DNA from: a virus
Virus record (IMG/VR): IMGVR_UViG_3300044844_000506
Location: 47,613 to 111,612 of that record
Length of the DNA: 64,000 bases
Reading direction: 5' to 3' (one strand)
How positions within the stretch are numbered: the first letter of the stretch is position 1; each line of letters opens with the position of its first letter. Position numbers and translations under genes: made by a program. The notes beneath the pieces were generated by a model. The model made no database searches, was not told where the DNA came from, and saw only the letters and a list, made by a program, of their open reading frames with translations. Shown here in pieces: positions 35,479 to 43,198 of this stretch.

Positions 35479-36345
35479 TTAACCCTCACTGCTTTTTATA
35501 GGAAGAGGATCCATAGTTACAGAATACTTAGAATCTGGCTTAATAATAGCTTCCCAGCCTATTATATTATCTCTTGCTATTGGAGTATTAGGCTCATAAT
35601 CTGCGAAGTTGCCATGACGTAATTCCATTAAATCTAATGATACGTTTATTATTCTAGGAAGTAATGTGGCATTATCAAGTCCAGCATCATCATCTTTGTC
35701 TATGGTGTAACCATTGCATAAACAAGGTACACCTTGGTACATTACACCATGTGTAATTCTTATTATTGGTGGACCTTGATATACTGTTGTGGAATTATTA
35801 ACCACAGATGCTCTGATTAAGTTCAACCAATATACTATCACATCTATAATTTTACGATTAAATATGTTCAGGGATGCTGGGGATTCTTCATCAAAAAAAA
35901 CAAATCCACCTAAGTTAACCTTTGGTGGTGGTGATACTAAAGTTAAGTAATCATTATTAAACGCTTGTGCATCTGCATTAGTTACTTTATAATTATAATT
36001 ATCCGAAGGTTTACTTCCTACTTTAAAATCTTGTTTAGTTATTGTACCATCAGATTTAGAGTTCTTAGAAAAAGTAAGAGAAACTAAATCTTTAGATACC
36101 ATCTCTTGAATTAGAGGTAAAGTAATTTTAAAATCTAGTTTAATTTGTTTAGCATCTGAACCTGTGTAAGATACTATAGGACTTGATCTTCCTAGTGGTT
36201 GATACTTAACATAATTTGCTTTTTTTGATTCTGAAATATTTATATTTTCAAAAAAAGGTAATACCCTAATATCACCTCCAGGAAACTCAAAAGTGATTTT
36301 ACTACGTTCTTCTAATTTTTGATTTAATCTACCTTTTAATACCAT
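35479..36345 (-). CDS. 288-aa baseplate/tail-tube junction protein
   Basis: The N-terminal pattern LPFFENINISESKKANYVKY then QPLGRSSPIVSYTGSDAKQI is what I associate with baseplate proteins at the base of the tube (XkdP-like or gp48/gp54-type), in which a GRxxPxxxYxG loop precedes a KLDFKI strand. The C-terminal half (GPPIIRITHGVMYQGVPCLC, IINVSLDLMELRHG) repeats a tube-like beta fold. It lies between gp53-like and tape-measure genes, consistent with a tube initiator. The exact T4 equivalent is unclear. Confidence 0.5.
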   Translation of the reverse strand: MVLKGRLNQKLEERSKITFEFPGGDIRVLPFFENINISESKKANYVKYQPLGRSSPIVSYTGSDAKQIKLDFKITLPLIQEMVSKDLVSLTFSKNSKSDGTITKQDFKVGSKPSDNYNYKVTNADAQAFNNDYLTLVSPPPKVNLGGFVFFDEESPASLNIFNRKIIDVIVYWLNLIRASVVNNSTTVYQGPPIIRITHGVMYQGVPCLCNGYTIDKDDDAGLDNATLLPRIINVSLDLMELRHGNFADYEPNTPIARDNIIGWEAIIKPDSKYSVTMDPLPIKSSEG

Positions 36346-36352
36346 AATTTAC

Positions 36353-38419
36353 CTATTCTGATTGTCTTACCCCTGTGAGAGGTGTTTTTCTTGTTTCAGC
36401 CTTTGGTCTAGTTTGAGCAGCTATTTTTTCCGTAGCTTCCGTCTGTCTTCTTGCTAATTCTAATCTTTCTTGATCCATTTCCCAATCATTTCTCAAATCA
36501 GCAGCTTCCACATCACCTCTTTTTCTTCCATTTGGAGCGTAAGTGAAATCAGGGGTTCCGTCTGAATACCTTCCACCAGCAAAATCTGCAAGATCTCCTC
36601 CATCTGGACCACCAGTCCAAGTTGTAAGCTCAACCTCTTTATTTCCAGATCGGGCTTTTTGTTGTTGTATATTCTTAGCACCTTGATTTTTTAATTCCTC
36701 AAGGTCTAATGATTTGTTAAGTTCCGAAATTTGTTCTTTAGTATTAGCTTGAGATTGTAATGAATCTGTAAGTTTCGAAATTTGTTTTTGAGCATCAGCT
36801 TGTTGGAAAGTTTTTTGTGCCCTTATTTTTTGTAATTGATTTCGTTTAGTATCATATTCTAAATTTCTTTCAATCATACTAGCTTTAGCTTGGTTAGCTG
36901 CTTCTTGATTTTGTTTTAATTTATCTTCTATAGATTGTAATCTGTCTGCCTCTTTTTTATCTGCTTTTTCTACAAGGTCCATTATACCACCAACAATAGC
37001 TATAGTACCTCCTACAACAAATGCACCTTTTGCAAATTTTCCTACATTCTTTAATAGAGATCCTGCTTTAAAAACATTTTTTCCAGATGCTTCAGCAGCT
37101 TTTTCTAGTGCACCTTCTGCTGCTTCTGTTGCGGCTTCTGCTGCCGCTTCTGCTGCTTCTGTTGCAGCTTTTGCTTTTCCTCCTTTGTTTAATACTTTTC
37201 CGAGTATTCCTCTACCTTCTTTACCTAGTGAATAAGTTTTAGATGCTAATTTAAGTCCTTCTGCTGCTGATATAGCTATTATAAGAGTTTTTAATAAATC
37301 TCTCTGCTCTACAGCAACATCAATCATTGAATCTGTTCCATTATATAAAAACTCTTGTTGCTTACTAAAAGTCTCATCAATAGAAGTTTGAAGTGTCTGA
37401 TTCGCTTTTTTTCTATCAGCCTCGTCTCTTGGTTGTCTTTGCTCAATTTTTGACATAGCATTAGCCATAAGACCTAATTTACCAAACATATCTTCCGTTA
37501 CAGCCAATCCTTGTACAGCTAAGTTATTCCCTGAAATAGCTGTCTTATTAAATGTTCTGGTGGTTTCTGCCGCTTTATTAGCTATCGTAGTTAATAGTCT
37601 AGCTTGTTCTTCTGGATTAGAAGATTTTAAAAATTTATCTACTTCTTGTTCAATACCTAATCTAACTTGATTAGGTAATGATTCTATGGTTGTCATTTCA
37701 GAAACGAACTGAGCTAAACTTTCTTCTGAACCTTCACCTAATTGAGCAGCCGCAATAGCTATTCCTTCTTGAAATGATCCTGCGGTATCTAATAAATTAA
37801 ACTTAAGTAACTCCCCTTGAACCCCTTCTAAAGCAGCAACTATAGTTTCAGTTTTAGTTCCATAAGTTGCTGAATTTGTTGAAACTGTTTTAGCTAAATT
37901 AGATAACTCCTCATTAGTCATACCTCCAAGTACCTGACTTTTTCTCATAGCACCAAACATTCTACGAGAATCTTGGTTTGTAAGAATCATGGTTGCCCCT
38001 AATTCTCTCATGCTATCTGGGAGATCAACAAAACCTGCCTCTAAACCTTGTAAGTTAGATTCTACTTGCTTTAAAAATCCACCAGTCCCTTGTATAAACT
38101 TTTCTTCCTTTCCTTTAGTTAAATCTCTAGAAGTTCTACCAAACGCTAAGGCTCTAGTTCGGTCTTCTATAGACTTAAACCCTGCTGCGGTAAGCTGTTT
38201 AAGCATTTGACCTGAACCAATAGGATTCATTGTAGCAGCATAATAATTAAGTCGTTGCTTAGATAATAATGAACCTAATTGTAATTCTTTTTTAAGTTGT
38301 TTTTCTTTCTCTCTACCTAATTTTAGGTTTTCTATTTCTCTACGAATTTCCTCTTTCTTGATCTGAGTCTCAAGTTTTTTTATGCGTTTTTCATCAATTT
38401 CTTCTGGTGTTGGAGCCAT
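36353..38419 (-). CDS. Tape measure protein
   Basis: 688 residues, mostly helical. An N-terminal Lys/Glu coiled coil (residues 5-55) is followed by an Ala/Gln/Thr-rich region, a hydrophobic segment likely to cross a membrane (GAFVVGGTIAIVGGIMDLV near residue 470), an Ala/Glu repeat just before it (AATEAAEAAAEAATEAAEGA), and a second coiled coil. This matches tape measures of contractile tails; T4 gp29 is 590 residues. Position upstream of the tube/baseplate genes fits. It overlaps the upstream gene by one base. Confidence 0.8.
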   Translation of the reverse strand: MAPTPEEIDEKRIKKLETQIKKEEIRREIENLKLGREKEKQLKKELQLGSLLSKQRLNYYAATMNPIGSGQMLKQLTAAGFKSIEDRTRALAFGRTSRDLTKGKEEKFIQGTGGFLKQVESNLQGLEAGFVDLPDSMRELGATMILTNQDSRRMFGAMRKSQVLGGMTNEELSNLAKTVSTNSATYGTKTETIVAALEGVQGELLKFNLLDTAGSFQEGIAIAAAQLGEGSEESLAQFVSEMTTIESLPNQVRLGIEQEVDKFLKSSNPEEQARLLTTIANKAAETTRTFNKTAISGNNLAVQGLAVTEDMFGKLGLMANAMSKIEQRQPRDEADRKKANQTLQTSIDETFSKQQEFLYNGTDSMIDVAVEQRDLLKTLIIAISAAEGLKLASKTYSLGKEGRGILGKVLNKGGKAKAATEAAEAAAEAATEAAEGALEKAAEASGKNVFKAGSLLKNVGKFAKGAFVVGGTIAIVGGIMDLVEKADKKEADRLQSIEDKLKQNQEAANQAKASMIERNLEYDTKRNQLQKIRAQKTFQQADAQKQISKLTDSLQSQANTKEQISELNKSLDLEELKNQGAKNIQQQKARSGNKEVELTTWTGGPDGGDLADFAGGRYSDGTPDFTYAPNGRKRGDVEAADLRNDWEMDQERLELARRQTEATEKIAAQTRPKAETRKTPLTGVRQSE

Positions 38420-39006
38420 TATTTTTTCTTACCCTTTTTAATTGTATAAGCCTTTTTAGCAGGAGAAGATTTCTTAGTTTGCTTCTTGACGGTAAATTCG
38501 AATGTGGATTCTTCTTCCTCGTCTTCTTTTTGTCTAATGTAGTCTTCGGAGTATTCTGTTAAGGCTTCTATATCGTCTTGAGGTAGCTTTTTAACTACAA
38601 GATAAATCTTGTTAAGCTCTCTCATACTATTTAGCTTATAAGTGCGATAATTTAAAGATCCTAATAATGCCACTAAACCCTCTTGAACTGCCTGTCTTTC
38701 AGCTAATGCTGGTTTATTATAAAGTTTTCTTAGTATAAAACTAGTGACGAAAGTAGGTGCTTGTTCTATCCTAAAACAAGATAAAAGTTTATTTCCACGT
38801 TCAGATACATACCCTATTCTACCTAAATCATTTTTAACTACTAAGCAAAACCTAAATCCTGTATAACCATCTATAAGATTATACTTAAAAGCAATCACAT
38901 TTCCAGGTCTTAAGAATGCATAAGATGGAGTAAGAGCAGTAGTTTCAAACTCTTCTTGATTTAATTTCTTTAAAATAGATCTGATTTCTTTATTTAATTT
39001 AGCCAT
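38419..39006 (-). CDS. 195-aa unknown protein before the tape measure gene
   Basis: Residues 28-80 form a compact beta-rich segment (LRPGNVIAFKYNLIDGYTGF, RFCLVVKNDLGRIGYVSERG) that could be SH3/KOW-like, followed by helical sequence, an acidic run (KEDEEEEST) and a Lys/Ser-rich tail ending KKGKKK. The overlap with the tape measure gene suggests co-expression and a tail role, perhaps in assembly. No family recognised. Confidence 0.6.
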   Translation of the reverse strand: MAKLNKEIRSILKKLNQEEFETTALTPSYAFLRPGNVIAFKYNLIDGYTGFRFCLVVKNDLGRIGYVSERGNKLLSCFRIEQAPTFVTSFILRKLYNKPALAERQAVQEGLVALLGSLNYRTYKLNSMRELNKIYLVVKKLPQDDIEALTEYSEDYIRQKEDEEEESTFEFTVKKQTKKSSPAKKAYTIKKGKKK

Positions 39007-39026
39007 AGGATCTCTATTATATTTAG

Positions 39027-39320
39027 ATGGATTCTATAGAAGCTGAATTAATAGATTTAATAGATTTGCTAAATTATACACTAAGTGATCAGTTTGTTGA
39101 GGCTTGGAGATATAAGTTTAGTGAAAAATTTATTAGACAGTTTCAATTAAAAGTTTTAACAACTTTAAAAGACAATAAACCAATTAAAATTAAAACTTTA
39201 ACTTATTTTTTAAGAAAAAATAACAAGTATTCCCCTGAACAGATAAAAAACTTCTACAGATCCATAAACATATCTTTATATAACCCCATCATTCAAGGAA
39301 ACATTCATGACGCTTTTTGA
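39027..39320 (+). CDS. 97-aa unknown protein
   Basis: Divergent from the preceding minus-strand gene, with a 20-nt gap. Helical, rich in Leu/Lys/Asn: ELIDLIDLLNYTLSDQF then LRKNNKYSPEQIKNFYRSIN. No motif. It is the first plus-strand gene of the mid-window segment and overlaps the possible small ORF that follows. Confidence 0.5.
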   Translation: MDSIEAELIDLIDLLNYTLSDQFVEAWRYKFSEKFIRQFQLKVLTTLKDNKPIKIKTLTYFLRKNNKYSPEQIKNFYRSINISLYNPIIQGNIHDAF

Positions 39321-39447
39321 TAACGATTGGCTAGATTTAAACTTTAAACTAGATTATATAGAAAGTAGAGAACCAGGGTTAGGTGGTTGTCTTGTTTTGT
39401 GTTTCTTTGCTGCTGCTGCTATTTGCCTCGTTAGTACTCTGTTTTGA
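39307..39447 (+). CDS. Possible 46-aa membrane peptide overlapping the nuclease gene
   Basis: ATG at 39307 overlaps the upstream stop by 14 nt. It starts MTLFDNDWLDLNFKLDYIES and ends in one hydrophobic stretch (CLVLCFFAAAAICLVSTLF). Its 3' half is antisense to the Ser-rich tail of the nuclease gene. The poly-Ala arises from a GCT repeat that reads as poly-Ser on the other strand, so one of the two readings may be accidental. Confidence 0.25.
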   Translation: MTLFDNDWLDLNFKLDYIESREPGLGGCLVLCFFAAAAICLVSTLF

Positions 39448-40209
39448 TCTGGTTTCTTTATTCTCTTGAATCAAGCGGATAATAGTATTCTGATCCGTAA
39501 ATAGTGGGCATACATATTTAAACCCACACCAATCGCAAAACCGATTTCTAATAGGCTGGAAATCGGCTTTAGCTTTTTTTCTAATTGTCCAAACCTCATT
39601 CTTGATGTCTTGGATGAATTTAGACACTTGAGGATATTGGAAAGTTACATAAACAAAATTACCTGTAATAGGATAAAAGTGTCCACAGGTAATTTTGTTT
39701 ATTGGAACATTCCAATTTTTACTAATCGAAACAGCATAGCCTATTAGCTGCTTATCAGTAAAAAGCTCTAACTTAGTCTTTTCTCTCTTACTAGTTTTAT
39801 AGTCTACAATCATGATAGAGCCGTCTTCAGCTTTAAGAACTCTATCTATAATACCGATATAAGCAAAGTCATCAATCTTTAACTCTTCGTTTAGCTCAAT
39901 CCCGACAGTTTGTGCCTTTGAAATCTTAGAATTAAACTCAAAGAAGTTTTTTAGACACTTTGGAATAACCTTGTCGTAATCCTGATCGTACTTATAAGTT
40001 GGCTTAACTTCTTCAGCTATCTTAGTTAAATCTTCTAAGGAACTGGTGTTTACTCCCAACTCAAAGACTTTATGGATGTAGCTTCCAAAAGCCATAGCAG
40101 TGTCGCTTCTCTGCTCTGGCATCTTTTCATGATACCTCACATAGTACTTGTAAGGACATTCCCTGTAGTTATCTAGTTTGCTATTACTTGCTTGTACGAT
40201 GAAGACCAT
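39379..40209 (-). CDS. RecB/Cas4-type PD-(D/E)XK nuclease with iron-sulfur Cys set
   Basis: 276 residues. Motifs in order: C18 (YRECPYKYY), H46 (FGSYIHKVFE), D122 (IGIIDRV), D136 and K138 (IMIVDYKTSK), Q154, and C225, C228 and C234 (FCDWCGFKYVCP). This is the full catalytic set plus the four Cys of AddB/Cas4-type Fe-S nucleases (PDDEXK_1). It would act as a DNA exonuclease or end-processing enzyme in recombination-dependent replication or host DNA degradation. The C-terminus is Ser/Thr/Asn-rich and unstructured. It lies next to a divergent primase gene. The gene carries a perfect 18-bp inverted repeat in its coding sequence. Confidence 0.88.
   Translation of the reverse strand: MVFIVQASNSKLDNYRECPYKYYVRYHEKMPEQRSDTAMAFGSYIHKVFELGVNTSSLEDLTKIAEEVKPTYKYDQDYDKVIPKCLKNFFEFNSKISKAQTVGIELNEELKIDDFAYIGIIDRVLKAEDGSIMIVDYKTSKREKTKLELFTDKQLIGYAVSISKNWNVPINKITCGHFYPITGNFVYVTFQYPQVSKFIQDIKNEVWTIRKKAKADFQPIRNRFCDWCGFKYVCPLFTDQNTIIRLIQENKETRSKQSTNEANSSSSKETQNKTTT
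39649..39702. repeat. Perfect 18-bp inverted repeat inside nuclease gene
   Basis: Arms ATAAACAAAATTACCTGT (39649-39666) and ACAGGTAATTTTGTTTAT (39685-39702) flank an 18-nt spacer. It lies within the coding sequence, at codons for INKITCGHFYPITGNFVYV. Confidence 0.9.
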
Positions 40210-40243
40210 GCTTTTGTTACCTTTGGTTACATATAATTATATT

Positions 40244-41239
40244 ATGAACTCCATAAACTTAGTTGACTTTCTAGAGCCTTATCTGGTATCTAAGTTTACT
40301 AACTATAAACTTTCTGGTCAGAATTTTATGACTAATTGTCCTTTCTGTGACGATTATAAAAGAAAGCTAGGAGTTCATCTTGATACTGGTCAATACCATT
40401 GTTTTATTTGTGATGCTAGGGGAGAGTTTGTTAGCTTATACTCTAAGCTGGAAAACATCTCTGTATTTCAAGCTCAGATACAGCTAAATTATAAGACTTT
40501 CTTAGCAAAACCAAAAGAAGCTAACGCTAAGAAAGTTGTATCAATAAATTCTATCGAAGACGAGATTAACACCTTCGATACTGTGACTTTAGAATCTTTT
40601 GACAGTCCTGATTCTTTAGTTCAACAAGCATGGTGTTACCTATATTCTCGGAAGCTATTCGATTTACATAATCTAGATAATAATAGCTTCTATATTGGTA
40701 GACAGGGGAAATTTGACAACCGTCTAATAATACCTTATATCTACAAACAACATATTCTCTACTTTCAAGGTCGATCACTACTTGAAGGAGTAAAACCAAA
40801 GTATCTAAGTCTAGATGCATCTTACGGAGTTCGCGCCGCAGATATTCTTTATCCTTTTGAATTAAACTCAAAGGAAGTAGTAGTTTGTGAGGGTCCGATT
40901 GATGCTCGTTCATTACAACTTAGAGGAGTAAACGCTACCTGCACAACAGGATGCTCTATGTCCAACAACCAGATTGAAATTCTTAAGAACTGGGGAGGAA
41001 AAATCATCATCGGTTACGATAATGATAAAGCAGGACTTAGAGGCATTGAAGAGGTTGATAAGTTGAGAAGGAAAAAGAATATGCCACCTATTCACGTTTG
41101 TCATCCTCCAAAGCAGCATAAAGATTGGAATGCCGCACATATAGAAAATGTCAACCTTAGTGAGTGGGTGGCATCAAATACGTTTGAATATAAATTTGAA
41201 AATATTATAGAAGAAAAATTACGTCAGTTGGAAATGTAA
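40244..41239 (+). CDS. DnaG-type DNA primase (T4 gp61-like size)
   Basis: 331 residues from the start MNSINLVDFLEPYL; an in-frame upstream ATG at 40178 would run into the divergent nuclease gene and adds only hydrophobic filler. Zinc ribbon: C32/C35 (NCPFCDDY) and C53/C56 (YHCFICDARG), the CHC2-type primase finger. Toprim: E216 (VVVCEGPIDARS) and D259-N-D261 (IIIGYDNDKAG), with a late KDWNAAHI loop. It makes RNA primers at the replication fork. Divergent from the nuclease with 34 nt between starts, an A/T-rich stretch likely to hold promoters for both. Confidence 0.93.
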   Translation: MNSINLVDFLEPYLVSKFTNYKLSGQNFMTNCPFCDDYKRKLGVHLDTGQYHCFICDARGEFVSLYSKLENISVFQAQIQLNYKTFLAKPKEANAKKVVSINSIEDEINTFDTVTLESFDSPDSLVQQAWCYLYSRKLFDLHNLDNNSFYIGRQGKFDNRLIIPYIYKQHILYFQGRSLLEGVKPKYLSLDASYGVRAADILYPFELNSKEVVVCEGPIDARSLQLRGVNATCTTGCSMSNNQIEILKNWGGKIIIGYDNDKAGLRGIEEVDKLRRKKNMPPIHVCHPPKQHKDWNAAHIENVNLSEWVASNTFEYKFENIIEEKLRQLEM

Positions 41240-42148
41240 TAAGTCTGTAACAAATGTTTGATTTAGTATATCAAACTTAGCTTGTAGAGCGTATGTTCCA
41301 ACAACCGATCCCATATTACCTGCAAGAGCTTCTGGATGTGTTGCAAGAGCATTAGTATCAAAGTTGAAGACTAATGTATTATCGCTTGTAATTTCTATAG
41401 TAGAGCTAGTTTGTGCAAAAGACGATACTGTAACCTGTGCTGGTAAGTTTGGTGTTCCGTCGTTAATTTTTAGTATCTTAAATTGAGGATTCTGTATTAC
41501 GCTATCTCGGAAGATATTCTTAACTTCCTGAGGTAGATCTGTATTTCCTATAGTAATATCTGTTCCAACTTTTAAATCGACTTTTGATCCTAATCTTAGA
41601 TACTTAGGATGTAATTGGTTTCTAACTGTAAGTAGTAGTGGCTCATTTAATGTATAGAATGTATCATTAAATAAGTGGAACTTTTGAATTATTGTCTGCC
41701 AAGACCCTGATTGGAATAGCTTGGCAGTCCATACGGCAATATAGTCACCAACTGCGCTGGCGCTGTTTGCTACAGTGCTTCCTTCGTAAACACCTGATAG
41801 AGATGCTCCACCATCAAGAACTACAGCGTAGAGTCCTGTAGAAATCTTGAAAATACCACTAGCTGTAGACCCTGGAGTATAATTAGAAGCGTTAAATGCT
41901 GAGTTAGAAGTTAGAGTAGATGAATTAGCAAAATTCATCTTAGGAGTTAATCCAGATGTTAAAAGATTATCTGAGTTTAATACAGTATCAGGATAAGTAT
42001 TAGAAGATAGATCAAAGATAGTTATAGAAGAAATCTGGTAAGGATCCGTATAGATTCCACCATTTAAAAAGTAAGCACGGATACCTACCTTCTGTAAAAC
42101 AGAAGGTCTATTATTAACATCTACTATAGAATAACCGTTTATCTGCAT
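41219..42148 (-). CDS. 309-aa virion structural protein, unknown
   Basis: Beta-rich, Ser/Thr/Asn-rich. The N-terminus MQINGYSIVDVNNRPSVLQK is followed by strands such as GIRAYFLNGGIYTDPYQISS and, late, TYALQAKFDILNQTFVTDLL. The composition and minus-strand late orientation suggest a neck or head accessory protein. It overlaps the 3' end of the convergent primase gene by 21 nt. Near its start the DNA forms a perfect 9-bp hairpin (ACCTTCTGT/ACAGAAGGT, 42087-42107). Confidence 0.55.
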   Translation of the reverse strand: MQINGYSIVDVNNRPSVLQKVGIRAYFLNGGIYTDPYQISSITIFDLSSNTYPDTVLNSDNLLTSGLTPKMNFANSSTLTSNSAFNASNYTPGSTASGIFKISTGLYAVVLDGGASLSGVYEGSTVANSASAVGDYIAVWTAKLFQSGSWQTIIQKFHLFNDTFYTLNEPLLLTVRNQLHPKYLRLGSKVDLKVGTDITIGNTDLPQEVKNIFRDSVIQNPQFKILKINDGTPNLPAQVTVSSFAQTSSTIEITSDNTLVFNFDTNALATHPEALAGNMGSVVGTYALQAKFDILNQTFVTDLLHFQLT

Positions 42149-42149
42149 A

Positions 42150-42332
42150 TTACTTCTTCATGTATTCTAGCTTCTTTTTACACTCTTCATGATAAAAGTC
42201 TATAAATAAACTTCTTTCAAGATAAGTAAGATCTTTTATATCTTTAAAACTGGAAAATCCAACTTTACTTATCAATATATAGGCTTCTTCATACAGATCT
42301 TTTAAGTTTAAATTATTAATTAGCTGATTGAA
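42150..42332 (-). CDS. 60-aa -1 frame extension of the gp26-like gene
   Basis: Open frame without an ATG until its last four codons, reading FNQLINNLNLKDLYEEAYIL then SKVGFSSFKDIKDLTYLERS and ending KKKLEYMKK. It is reached from the gp26-like gene by one -1 slip on eight T. The protein-like composition and lack of a start argue for a frameshift product similar to the extended tail-assembly chaperones of other tailed phages. A sequencing error in the T run is the simple alternative. Confidence 0.6.
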   Translation of the reverse strand, partial: FNQLINNLNLKDLYEEAYILISKVGFSSFKDIKDLTYLERSLFIDFYHEECKKKLEYMKK

Positions 42333-43039
42333 AAAAAATCAACACCTACATTCATAGTAACAGTGCTAATTTGTTCACATTCTTTATTACAACAGCTATA
42401 CTGAGCATCCGTTACCATGCCATAATCACTTAAAGATATAGAATTAATTAACATTTTAATATCTTTTAATGGGAATCTAGGATCACCTAATAATTCAGCA
42501 ATCTGAGCCTTATCTAAGCAATCGTCTACAGATTCAACAAATCTCCATAGGTTATCTACAGATACAACGTAGTTTTTATCATCTGATCTTCTTGGAGTTC
42601 TAACTTTAGCTTTTACGTTTGTAACTGGAAGTAATATCTCTCTAGGATCAGTAATAGTATCTTCAACAAAATTTATTGGCAACTGACTCATCTTAAAATC
42701 TAAGACGTTCTCTGTATTGCAATAAGGGCATTTAGTTGTTACTTTATAATTATCTCCATAAGATATTTCTCTAATCTTAAACAAGATGGCTAAAATATCC
42801 ATAGAAACTAATTCTTGAGGATCTACACCTTGAACACAGTTTTCTAAAAGATAGTCAATCGGGGATTCATTATTTGATCTTTGTAAAATCCCTGCTTCAT
42901 CTTTAAAAGCCATAGGACGGACTCTAACACCGTTTGCTGCATCAAATGACTTATAAAATATACCTTTAGAAGGTAACATAACTTTAAATGATAAGTCCTT
43001 TGGGATGTGATTAAGTAACTTATCTACTAGCTTTACCAT
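42320..43039 (-). CDS. gp26: gp26-like baseplate/tail assembly protein with zinc ribbon
   Basis: 239 residues. Starts MVKLVDKLLNHIPKDLSFKV, with a later VRVRPMAFKDEAGILQR segment and Cys pairs C104/C107 (KCPYCNTENVLDF) and C216/C217/C221 (SCCNKECEQI) that form a likely zinc ribbon. This fits the T4 baseplate-protein family (gp26-like, PF12322) as I know it in T4-like phages. gp26 acts in hub/tape-measure assembly. The 3' end carries an eight-T run from which a -1 frame continues for 60 residues. Confidence 0.75.
   Translation of the reverse strand: MVKLVDKLLNHIPKDLSFKVMLPSKGIFYKSFDAANGVRVRPMAFKDEAGILQRSNNESPIDYLLENCVQGVDPQELVSMDILAILFKIREISYGDNYKVTTKCPYCNTENVLDFKMSQLPINFVEDTITDPREILLPVTNVKAKVRTPRRSDDKNYVVSVDNLWRFVESVDDCLDKAQIAELLGDPRFPLKDIKMLINSISLSDYGMVTDAQYSCCNKECEQISTVTMNVGVDFFSIS
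42331..42338 (-). promoter_or_regulatory. Candidate -1 frameshift slippery run (eight T)
   Basis: On the minus strand the gp26-like gene reads GAT TTT TTT TCA ATC AGC TAA. A one-base backward slip gives TTT TTT TTC AAT CAG and enters the open -1 frame. The in-frame stop comes only three codons after the run. Confidence 0.55.
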
Positions 43040-43198
43040 AAATTTAACTCCATTTTAACTTTTTTTAAGTTTTTGCCGGATTTTTTAACTCGGACATATA
43101 ATATATAGGATTGATTATAAACTGATTAATGTACTGTAGATACATGAATAAACCATATATAACTATAATATGTAAAGAAAGTTATAATTGATTTATTT
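43040..43198. promoter_or_regulatory. Divergent intergenic region between gp26-like and uvsW-like genes
   Basis: 159 nt, very A/T-rich. Three TATAAT hexamers on the plus strand (43097-43102, 43164-43169, 43183-43188) could serve the helicase gene, though no good -35 element accompanies them. On the minus strand CATAAATA overlaps the helicase start. No T4 MotA box seen. Confidence 0.35.

Noticed and set aside
40178-40243. Longer primase start at 40178
   Set aside because: The added residues are hydrophobic filler antisense to the start of the nuclease gene; the start at 40244 leads into the primase fold.
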